Source of the DNA: Solea solea | Lineage: Eukaryota > Chordata > Actinopteri > Pleuronectiformes > Soleidae | Length of the DNA: 64,000 nucleotides | Reading direction: 5' to 3' | NCBI RefSeq assembly: GCF_958295425.1 | Contig: NC_081142.1 | Location: forward strand, 17,887,284-17,951,283 | Shown here: positions 36,601 to 62,400 of the stretch, piece after piece | Numbering within the stretch: the stretch's first letter is position 1 | Layout: every line of letters starts with the position of its first letter | Notes under the pieces: generated by a model | What the model saw: the letters and a program-made list of their open reading frames with translations, nothing else | Database searches by the model: none | What the model was told of the DNA's origin: nothing | Program-made: the position numbers and the translations under genes

Positions 36601-39600
36601 CTCCGCCCTCAGTCCTCACCCCACCAGATAAATTCTTTAAGACATATACACACACTCACACACACATAAACAGACTCCGTATTCTACATGCATAGTACAC
36701 AGTTTCAATAAACACACACAGTAAATGTCGATAGATGTCAATTCAAGACAGTGCACATTACTGAAGATTCTCGTAGATGCAAGAGAATTAGCCAATTGAC
36801 TCTTTTTTCATCTGTAGTCCCCGGACAGACGTTATAGAGTCATCCTCAAAAACAGAAAATAAATATTACAGTCACTCAATATGTTTAATGTCTTACATAT
36901 GTGACTTAAAACCTGACACAACTGAAATGCAGCCAAACTGTCCAGAATCCCTCTTGGAGTCATCATCGTTCTGTCCGTTAGTCTGTTTGCTTATTGTTTC
37001 TTTTCCTTTTTCTGCCTGTCTTTGTTTCTTTGTGAAAACAGCTAACATGCATTCATGCACACCACCCAATTGGTTTATGCCACAGCTGCCTTACATTAAC
37101 AGCATTGGTAATTATCAACAAAAAAAAAACACACACTCGTATGTAAGTTATTTAATAAAAACTATATTTTTAATCCTAAAATATCATTATTATTGGCGTC
37201 CATGACTTTTCAAATGTACTGTTTTACATAAAAACACAGAAAAAACACATTATAACATTTATTATTTATTTATTTTATTTATTTATTATTACATTATAAG
37301 TGCATTATTATTTCATGACTAAGATGCCAAATTATAGTTCTTTATTTGCATTCCTGAACAAAAAAGTGTGGTTGAATATTATGCTTCATTCATTTCTGCC
37401 TTCTCAGAGAAGAAGCCCAGTGAGCCGGCTCACATGTGGGTATAAATCGGGGAATTCAGTTTATTATTAGCCAAATAAATAAATAGTTTTTGAAATAGCT
37501 ATCTATGTTTATGACAGGTGGTCTAATAAGTATGTTAAGCATTGTAGATATGTTGTTTACACATCTCCCTGCACTTACACTGACATGCTCTCATTCCTGG
37601 TGTTTGGCTGCTAACAGCTTTACCGGAGCCAGAGGCTGAAGAAACTTTGTTGATCCAGCCTTTGTGCTTTTCCCCTTTGACTTCCTCTAGGCTCCACCAA
37701 GCTGCCTGCAACACACAACACTGCAACACTATTTTTGCTCATCTGCCTTCGCTCTGCTCCTCTGTACGTGTATCTTCCCCAGAAGTGCAAAAACCTGCAA
37801 TAATCATCAGAACACCCTGTCAGTGTGTAGAGCCATTTAAAAGCAGCTTGTCCATCACTGTTACTTGTATAACGTATAATGTTATACTGTAGAAAATGGG
37901 GTTGCGATGTAAACACAGGGTGCGCTGCAGCTTTAACTGTGCCGCAGTCTGTTTTCAAGAGACAGTTCAGTGCCCTCGCTTTTGAAGTGTTTGCCGAGGA
38001 AATAAAAGGATCTTCTGGGCTACACAGGTCACACTAACAGGTCAAAGGAACCTACAGACGTGAGCCAACTGTAGGCGCCAGTACCCCTTTGTATGCCAAG
38101 AGCAGAAATGGAAACACTTTTATTTGTAGACCAAACATTATGCAGCCTGGGTGGAACCCCTTTCATTTTTAAAATGTATTTAATTGTTTATTTTTGCCTC
38201 AGCTAATTGAACAATGGTATGAACCTGTACTTATGGATTTTACTTATTGTTATTTTACCATAGTGGATATGATAGGAATTCAGTTAATGTGACTAATATA
38301 TAACAAACATACAAAACAAATGTTTTATCAATTACTGCATTCATGAAAACATAGACTACCTAATCTGTGGTGCATCTATTATCACATGGTGGTAGTAGCA
38401 GCAGCAGCAAGTATTCAGTTAGTGGACGTCATGTGTGTTTGTAAATTTAGGAGATTTCTTGAATGCATCTTGAAGCTGCTCCTCTAATTTTAACACACTG
38501 TAGCTCCATTAGATTAAATAAATTTACCAGGGTCATTGAATGCACCTCAATAACTGTTCCCATTAGCTCAGCACATGGTGAACACTTACTTTTACTACCT
38601 CTCATGCACTGGAGTTAAAAGTAAAACGCATTTGACAATCAATATCCTTTATTTTATTTTTATGTATTTATTTTGAGAATCCAGCAGAGTGAATATTACT
38701 TCTCAGACTAAAGAACACCCGAGCAAAAACAGGAAATTTCACACAATAAGACGTTGAGTCAACTTCAAGTTGATTGTCTGGAGCCACGAGGAAATGTAAA
38801 GAAAACATCGGATCAGTCTGAGAGCTTTTGTGAAGAAACTGAGAAAAGGTGTGGTGTGTGGGGGTATTTTTTCAAATGGATGTTTCAAAGTGAGCACTTT
38901 TTAAACGCTGGTGCAGAAATGAAATGACAGAATAGACACAACAATCATATTGTTCATCATTTCCCGAGGCTGACTGATTGTAACATTGAGGGAAAAGGGG
39001 GGGAGGCTGAGCATAAAAGCTGCATGGATTGTGTGCAACTCACTGAAGTGAGAGAACAAAGCTGTTGTATTTGGCAAAACATGACACCAGCTGCTGCTGC
39101 ATTTGGTTTTTCTACATGTCTCTACATATACAGGGTCGAAATGAGAGGTCAAATACAATGTAAGGATGTGTGCAGCGTGCACATCATGTTTATCCTGCCA
39201 CTTTTAGGGTGAGGTACACATGAAGTAGTGCTTCGATGAAAAGTTTTTTTTTTGGCAACATTTCTTGGTGAAGTTGCATCTGGCAGCTGATTTTCCCTCA
39301 CCTCACCTCTCCCTTCCAAACATGTCAGAGAGTCTATGTAGCCTTCATTTAGCATCACAACTCAAAACATGTTTAGTTTTTCCAAGGTGGTCCAAAATTG
39401 CAGCTGAACCAGCTCTTGGTATAAATATAAAAGGCTCAGTCTGAGGTAATGAAAAAAACAATTTATAAACATTTTACAATTTTACAAATATAATGTATAA
39501 AGTTGAATTATTTTATCTCTAATATATGCAAATTATTGTACCGACATTTTACACACAGGACCTTGAAAACTGCATTGCATTTTTTTTTTTTTAAACAAAC

Positions 39601-39617
39601 AAATGTCCATATGTGCA

Positions 39618-39720
39618 CTAGAATAGAATAGAATAGAATAGTCTTTATTGTCATTGTACTGGTTCAACGGAATGTAAGGGGTGCTCCCACAGAGCCACCA
39701 TGCAGGGGGGCATCAGGCTG
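39618..39720 (-). mobile_element. Probable non-LTR retroelement 3' tail with GAATA array
   Basis: Four GAATA units are joined to GTCTTTATTGTCATTGTACT and GGGGTGCTCCCACAGAGCC. A pentamer array abutting a TTTATTGTCATT block is a common end structure of short LINE-derived copies in fish. The element would read on the minus strand; only the tail is evident. Confidence 0.45.
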
Positions 39721-39741
39721 ATTAAAAAGAGGCATTCTCTT

Positions 39742-39780
39742 AAAATAGAGACCTAAAAGTGTGTTTTAGGTCTCTATTTT
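39742..39780. repeat. Perfect 17-bp inverted repeat, 5-base loop
   Basis: AAAATAGAGACCTAAAA at 39742-39758 is the exact reverse complement of 39764-39780, separated by GTGTG. It can fold as a hairpin or cruciform. Confidence 0.95.
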
Positions 39781-39851
39781 CAATTATTTAATAATTCCTC
39801 AATTTCAATTCAATGCTGAATTCTTCCTCATCACAAAAACACACAACTGTC

Positions 39852-39890
39852 TATATTTCACTTCTGTATAATATACAGAAGTGAAATATA
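39852..39890. repeat. Perfect 19-bp inverted repeat, 1-base spacer
   Basis: TATATTTCACTTCTGTATA at 39852-39870 is the exact reverse complement of 39872-39890, with one A between. The left shoulder (TTCTTCCTCATCACAAAAAC) is shared with 45318-45337, where the palindrome is absent. Confidence 0.95.
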
Positions 39891-40559
39891 CTGTAAACCA
39901 AAACTGTAAAAAGAACTGTGGAAACCATTGTTGGTTAACTATATCAGCTCCACATGTATTGTGATCTTGTGTTGCCCCGGTGATACAACTGCAAGCGGGT
40001 GAGTATGACTGAAAACACAATGAAACATTTCTACTGCTCACAAAACCCAGTCATTCTGCAGTTTGTTGTGATAAATGCTTCTTACTCGTCCACCCCTGCG
40101 CTGCCCTGCCACTGTATACATACCAATGCTCAGTCAGGGCTGATAGTATTGCTTGACAAATGAAGGACACACAGAGTGGTACAAGATGGAGGCCAATGTA
40201 AAGCAAGATCTAATAGAACAAAAGCTTATTCTAAGGCTTCAAAAACAAAACTGTGTGTATATACTATTAATGTTTCTGTAAATCCTGGTGTTATACAGTT
40301 ATATTATGCTCTTTCTTTTACTTTATGGTTGTATCATTATTATTACTATTGTTAGTATTATTAGTCGTATTAGTATTGTTATTATTGTTATTATTATAAT
40401 ACAGTACGTTATTATTTTGTAGGCACAATCATGGTGGGTTTCATTCTTTGGAGACGAAAAGTGACGAAAAGTTGAAACTCATAAATACATTAATCCTATC
40501 GGGGAGGCTTGGAGCGCCAGTAATCCTCCACTGTCTGGTGACGCTCTTCCTTCCTTTCC

Positions 40560-40898
40560 CCCCCCCCCACACACACACACACAGAGAGAGAGGGAGAGAG
40601 GAGTTTTACCGAAAGTCAGACTCTGTTCCATAATTTGAAGGACAGTAATCTCATCTCCCTGAGCTTCCCCGGAGCGAAGAGGTCGTTTTTTTAAACTAAA
40701 AATACGATTTTTTTTGTCACACCTGAAAACTGGAGCCTTGGATGAAGTTATGCGTAAAAAGGCGCACCGCTCGTCGTGACGCAGCGTCACCGTCCTGGAT
40801 GTAAAGCTGTGCCTGTAAATCCAAACTGGCAGTTGGCTGTTTCAGTGCAGAACTCCCCCCACCACCACCACCACCACCTGGTGCGGAGTGTGTCTATC
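40560..40898 (+). promoter_or_regulatory. tie1: tie1 proximal promoter and 5' leader region
   Basis: The interval is flanked by a C8/CA/GA array (about 40560-40600) and an ACC array (40860-40878). It contains the perfect palindrome GTGACGCAGCGTCAC (40776-40790) and a TAAAAATACG A/T block near 40698. A TTTCAG/TGCAG pair at about 40838-40850 could act as a splice acceptor, so part of the 5' leader may be spliced in from further upstream. The transcription start is not determinable. Confidence 0.45.
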
Positions 40899-56152
<15,254 letters not shown>

Positions 56153-57921
56153 CTACCAGCCCCCCCAGGCCCGAGCATGTCACGTAGCTCCAAGAGGAAG
56201 TCCCGAGGATGGTCGCCACGATACTGCCACGTCCCTGGTGCTCCGCGCCGAGACAGGAGGAGCCGGCGCTCCACCAGAACCACCCAGCTATAGACGGAGG
56301 ACTGTGAAAGGACACTGTGTGTGGAGATATTAGGAAATGTGAAGTATCGCTGGGCCTTGGATGGAGAGATAAACAATCTTTTTGGGAGACGCTGATTCCC
56401 TCGCGACTGGAAAAGAAGGACACAATATTACCTCTTGACCTTGATGCTAGTGTTGAGGGGACGTGGCAAATAAGGAGCTATATGACTTGCTGTAACACCA
56501 CAGGGTCTGTGGGGTGAAGATGCTGGGCTTAATTGTCAGCCATATAAAACAGGGGTGGGGACATTTTGCTTCTACCAAAAGGACCATTAGGACTGTAAAT
56601 TGAAGAAATCAAACTCACAGTATGTGACAGTAATCTCTGCGATGCAGTGGCTGGAACTGCCTCTCTTTATGTCAGATGGTAACGATGATGATGCTACTCA
56701 CAACTCCTACTGTTGTTTTTGTCACAGGCCAAAGATGGAAACTCAACCTTTCTTGCTGTGTCCTCATCAGAGTTTTTCTTTACCGATATTATCAATAATT
56801 CTCTTTAAGGACGGACTGATGTTTTTCAAGTTAAGTAGGAGCAAAGTTGGATGAGAGTCTACCAAAGATAATCTGAAAAACGCTGAAAAGCTGCTGGATC
56901 CCCTGAAACGTATTATCATGTTTGTTCTTACATTTTGTCTTCTACATGTCTTGTCCTCTACTTCAACAACACTTTTAGAATTTGTCTTTAAAGAGCTTGT
57001 CTTGGTTTGTCCCGGCTGACAGACGAAAGATGAAAGAATGTAAAGTTTATTGCAAAAAAGAATCAATTGCTGTTATAAGAGTTCAGGGTTTTTTTATATT
57101 TTGTGTTGGATATTTTTATGAACACCCCCCTGGACTGCTTTCTATAGAGAGTGAAAATATTCATGAAGATAAAATGAAAAACCACTGAACAGATAAACGT
57201 ACAAGTTCTCAAGAAAAAGGAGGAAAGACATCTAATGTAGCACTTAAAACTCTTTTTATATTTGCTTACCACTGCCTAGTGAATGTATCTACTACTGTGT
57301 GTCATTTGTTTGTTTATTAAAATAGTATCAACGTCTCTTATTCAAGTCTAGTTACAGCCGACATAAATGCAACCATGTAAATGCCCGTTGTGTTGCATGT
57401 CAACGTCATCGTACAAAATACTTATTTGGGACGAAAACTACTAATATAGAGCTGAATCACAGCCACCTGACGGGCTACGTACCACTATATAGTTTACTTT
57501 TTATACAGTGCAAAAGTTATGTATGGTATGTATCCGCCACACAAGAATGTACTGTGTGTTTTCATGACCTGGTACATGTGTGGTGACTGGACTCACCACC
57601 ACAAGCAGTTTGGTGTCATTTGCAAGTCCCTTTTCCCCAGTCATAAGCTCTGCGGATTCTGTGACAGTTTGTTGTTCGGCGGCGGTAAGCGTCGGGGGGT
57701 GGGGGGGGGTTGAGGTCAGGAGCTCCCCTGCTGCAGCGAGCTGATCTGTCACTGAGTTTCCCCCCCACAAAGCCACCACAGGCTCAGAGCTGTCTGTCAA
57801 ACATGGAGTGGAAGTGGACGCGTTTCCTGGTGACTTCAGTGCAAAGACAACAACAATATTATGTATTTTACTCCCTTTACGTCTAAACACCAACACTCAG
57901 TTGGCAGAAAATAAACACCAA
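56153..57921 (+). other. tie1: tie1 3' untranslated region and downstream flank
   Basis: The sequence after the TGA at 56150-56152 contains ATTAAA at 57316-57321 and AATAAA at 57910-57915, either of which could direct polyadenylation. A short antisense open frame at 57501-57896 has no recognisable domain and is not called. The true cleavage site needs transcript data. Confidence 0.5.
57910..57915 (+). terminator. tie1: Candidate distal poly(A) signal for tie1
   Basis: AATAAA followed about 25 bases later by a T/GT-rich stretch (TTTTCTTGTTATACCTTT). The alternative is ATTAAA at 57316-57321. Confidence 0.4.
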
Positions 57922-58754
57922 TGTAAAAACAAAGTTTTCTTGTTATACCTTTATTGTCATATATAGAGGATGTGGTCAATTTTTTAAGTTCTCATTCACA
58001 CAATGGTCATTTTGAGTGTGTGCTAATGGGTTAATAATCCATACGCTGATTATATATTATATATTTCTGATAGGGTTAAATGATGTGAAGTAGCTACATT
58101 TTATATCCAAACGGTCAATGGACAACATTGTGGCCTCCTTTCCTTCAGTTCTATTGTTTAACTGTCTGTAAGTATAGCATAACACAAAAACTGAAAAATC
58201 TAAATGACTTGTGATTTGATCCAGATTTAAAAATGTCCTTGAGAAAAAACTACACATTGGGAAACGGGATGGCCTTGGCTGAGGTTTGTGCTCTCTCAGT
58301 GCTTTCTCCAGCCTAGAAGGTTATAGGTTTATGGCCATGTTTGTCCAGCTGTCCAAGGGCAGCGTAACACAGTACCTACAGTAAAGGTGTGATTTTACCT
58401 GGGTGCAGGATGCAGGTTATGACTAATGTACTTCATAAAAGCAAACTAGTCTATATTTGCCTATTTTATTCTATTAATAGATAACGTTTGCATGTCTTTC
58501 ATCCTGTTTTGGTCTTAAAACTAAAGTCTGTGGCAACAGCGATATCATAGTTGTTTGAAAAATCAATTTTCTGTACTATCTTTTATGCCAACGATCAGGA
58601 AGTCAAGATGTACTCTTGACTTGTTAATTGTTTTTTACAGGGACATACAACCATAAGGCAGTCATTCTAATTATTTATATATATATATACATATACACAC
58701 ATACATATATATATATATACACATACACACATATATATACATACACACACATAT

Positions 58755-58827
<73 letters not shown>

Positions 58828-59353
58828 TAATTTTTAGATATGAATGTCACATTCAAATAAATTAAAACATATTTAATATATAGATAATTGTTAGATAGCT
58901 GTCCTTATATGGCAGAAGTTCCAAATTGTGATATTTTCTGAATTACACAATGAACACATTTAGTGTTTTTTTTTATGTGTATCAGCACGATTAAAGAAGG
59001 AAATGAGTGAGATTGACTGAACATGGTGTACTTTTCTTCAGCAGTAGCTTTGTTATTGTGTTCAGAAGTCAACTGAAAAAATGTGTAAGTTTATCTCCTC
59101 CCAAACTGCCCTTGTTTGGTGCTCACTGAACTCTACCACTGCACAAAACACACTTCCTGACACTGGACCAGCCCCTCAGCACTGCTGAACCCTGTCAACT
59201 TAAGCCCATGCGTTAACAGAAAACACACAATGTCCCCACACACTTGACATCATGATGTGTTGTTATTTTTTAATTCAATGGAGGTTTTGGAATACTTAAT
59301 AGCTCCCGATGATGCCTCCTCCGTCTACCGTGAGTTTGTCCTGCAGGTGGAAG
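57922..59353. other. tie1-mpl spacer
   Basis: The short intergenic interval is dominated by the TA/CA array at 58675-58828. The mpl promoter should lie within about 59.0-59.35 kb; no TATA box or clear GATA/ETS cluster could be fixed with confidence. Confidence 0.5.
58675..58828. repeat. Compound TA/CA microsatellite, about 150 bp
   Basis: The tract has mixed ATAC/ACAC units, then an uninterrupted TA run of about 25 units near 58766-58816, then a CA tail. It is likely polymorphic and may be mis-sized in assembly. Confidence 0.95.
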
Positions 59354-59447
59354 ATGCTCCTCATCAGCCTTTGGATTCAAATAGGGTTTGTTTTTGTTGT
59401 TGTTGCACAAAGCAAGGATGGAACTGTCAGTTACTTGTCAAAGCAAG
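59354..59447 (+). CDS. mpl: mpl exon 1: signal peptide
   Basis: The chosen ATG at 59354 gives MLLISLWIQIGFVFVVVAQS, a good leader with likely cleavage after VVA. In-frame ATGs at 59309 and 59312 would add a polar extension that spoils the leader. A CCTGCAG acceptor-like site at 59340-59346 suggests a 5' leader intron may end just before this ATG. Donor CAAG|gtaggg. Confidence 0.75.
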
Positions 59448-62400
59448 GTAGGGCTGGAGGATGGTTTATTTCTACACAGATAAAATACAATCTGAGTTCA
59501 ATTCAGTCCAAATGAACAAATGCCTATTTCCCGTTTATTTTTTATCATGCTGGATATGACGGATGTTTCCTATGTGATACATACAATTAAAATTCAAATA
59601 AAATAGTCAGTTGTAGGAACAAAAGTCATATTCCTAGTCTAAAATGCATCATACATTTTTGGTTTTTGAACCCACATTAAAAAAAGTGTCTCTTTTGTCA
59701 TAGATGTTTTGCTCTTAAAGGAAGAGCAGGATCCTAAATGTTTCACCCGCACAGGAGGGGATTTCACCTGCTTTTTTGAAAGTAAAGACAACAGAACATA
59801 TGACTTCCTCTACAAGATGAACAGGTATGACATTAACAGTCACTTCAAATGTGTTTTTGGTATCATTATTATCATTATAGTATCATTTAAGAATATTCCA
59901 TACCTTCGGCACTTTACAGGTAGCCTGCTTGGGAAAACAAAATAAAATTTCATTATTACCAGTATCTTTTTGTTTTGGTGCAGTAAAATGTAAGTTTTTA
60001 TCATTTGTCTGCACATTGATTTTATACTGTGCTCTGCTCAGGTTTTAAGCACTTAAATATGTTAAACTACTCTTCAGGAGTTTAGCTTTTGAGGCAACTG
60101 GGCTTGTTGTAAAACTGAAAGTTAAATTAGTTTGGCAGATGTTTTATGTTTTCAAGACGTCAGGAGTCTCTTTCTTTCTTTCTTTCTTTCTTTCTAGTGT
60201 TTGTGTATTTTGAGGGTCAATGTCATGTAAAGTGAGCTGAGGGCTCAGCAGACACCTGATGTCATTTTATAACTGAAATTATAATGAGGGGAAGACACTG
60301 TCATGTGTGAGACGGTATACAAAAAAAAGAAAGACTCATTGTTTGGTTATTTAATGCAACACTGTCTGTTGTGTTTGTCACTTCTATGACTCCAGCATGC
60401 AGAGAGAGAGGAGAGGTGACATGACTGTCCAGAGATCAGAGGAGGGAACTTTCTTTCACATCTACTCGTTTCCTGCTGTGGACGTTTTGCTTTTTCTGGA
60501 GACTCAGCTCGACGTCGTGCTGCACGGCACCAACGTCAGCGTCTGCAATCGCACCGTCTCTGTGGAAGACCACTGTAAGACTTTATTCTTTACCGCATTG
60601 ACATCCTCGAATAAAGTAAGAGAAACAGAAATCATGTAATAAAGCTTTGTGCATTAACTTTTAAGTGCATAAGCAGTATTATGGCCACATGGATGGACTA
60701 TTTATTTGCTTTCTACTTTCAATCCCCCACAATGTCTGTGACGGAGGGTGCTTTACCTTCCTGTCCTTGCATGATTGTTGAATTAACTATTTGCACCCAG
60801 TTACGTCCTTCAGGAAAAGGAATGTTTGCTTCAGGCATTCACGCACACGTTATAAATTAATTGTCAGTTTTAAGAATTAGATATTGTTTGTCTGCCTGTG
60901 GTAACTGTTTTTGTAAAACATAAGACACTGTTTCCTGTTTAGAAAGTTAGGTATGTGAAGTATTCCCTTCATTTCTAATCTGAAATTGTATTTTCCTCAT
61001 TCCCCCTAAATCCACCTTTATGCTTGTAGTCCTCCTTGATCCTCCCTTAAATGTGGCTTTACACCAAAATGGACGAGTGGGACAGCTGCTGGTCTCATGG
61101 CACATAAATGTCCCCGCGTACTGTGGAAATGTGATGTACAGGATTCAATATTCCTCCGAGGGTCTTGGCCAGAGGACAGAAGAGGTACACACATCTTTTC
61201 AAATCATCTCTTAGAATTTAAACACATATACAACATACAAGAGATTAAATATAAGCTTATTTGACTGTTAGCTTACAGTGATTGGTATTTTCATGGCTGG
61301 GATTTCAACAGGTGAATGAGGACACATTTACCAAAGCCACACTGAACTCTCTGGTACCAGGGGAGGAGACCGACGTCAAGGTCACCATCAAATGTGCCTT
61401 TAGTCCCAGTGCAGGACACTGGAGCAGCTGGTCTCGCCCAGTGAGAGCCATGGTTCCCCAGAGGGCAGGTGTGTACAGATGTTTGACTGGATCATTAGCA
61501 TAAAAAGTACATCCTGTCTGTGCTCTTGTTCCATAGATGTAGTATCTCAGTGGTAAATGTGTTTTCCTTTCAGATGACATTTCACTGATGTGCTACACGT
61601 CGGACTTAGAAAACATCACCTGTCAGTGGAATGGGAGCAGATATGGTGTGGAAGAAGAGTACAAACTCTTATTCAAGATGGGTCTCAGGTAACACACAAT
61701 TAGTTAATCTGACATTTCTTTCTGCTTTCATCAAGATTCCTATTTAATTACAGGGCTGATTTTGAGACACACAACAAAGGCACAATGTTGCAAACAGTTC
61801 ATTTAGCAGTTTCTGACACGGCAGGATCTTGACAAAGTAAATCATGCTTTTATCACAACTCGGCTGGATTACTGTAACAGTCTCAGCTGGTGGACCTTGG
61901 CTGAAGCACAGAGGGGATCGGGCGTTTGCAGTGACAGCTCCCAAAGCTCTGGGATAAGTTCCCATTAACTGTTAGACAGGTGTCTTCTTCTCTTCCTGAT
62001 TTTAAATCTCTTTTTAAAGACACATTTGTTTTCATTTGCTTTAACCACAACGTGAGTCGAACTTTTATTGGGTTGTTTTACTAATTGTGTGGGTGTTTTG
62101 TCTATTTTATGCGTGTATTATATATTCACAGATTTTAGACTGTACAGCACTTCGGTGCAACTCTGTTTTTAAATGTGCTTTACAAATAAAGAAATTCCAG
62201 TTAAGTGAATACATTTTAAGAATGCAATGGTAAAAGCTACTGGTGTTTTTTTAATAAAAGGAACATGACATAAACAGCATGTGACCCTTGCAGTGAAGAA
62301 TGGACTGAATGCCTGGGCCAGAGGACGTTCTGTCATGTGTGCCGTTTCCGTGGAGATTACTCCAAACAAGTCCGGGTCAAACTCAGCAGCACTCGGACTC

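Larger units (their letters stand above)
35500..40560. other. Intergenic, tie1-proximal part of the gap
   Basis: No exon was recognised. The stretch contains an AT-rich TTTA tract near 37258-37295, a possible repeat ending in GCTGCAGCTTTAAC near 37540-37940, a GAATA pentamer array at 39618-39641 with a retroelement-like tail, two long perfect palindromes at 39742-39780 and 39852-39890, and an ATT-rich tract near 40335-40400. Confidence 0.6.

Noticed and set aside
20418..40560. A tmem125 homologue in the gap, as expected from the human neighbourhood
   Set aside because: TMEM125 is a small multi-span protein largely in one exon; no open frame with repeated membrane spans was found.
57501..57896. 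131-codon frame antisense to the tie1 3' flank
   Set aside because: No known domain and it overlaps the probable tie1 3' untranslated region; treated as incidental.
58628..58856. Open frames on both strands reading YIYIYI repeats
   Set aside because: They are translations of the TA/CA microsatellite.
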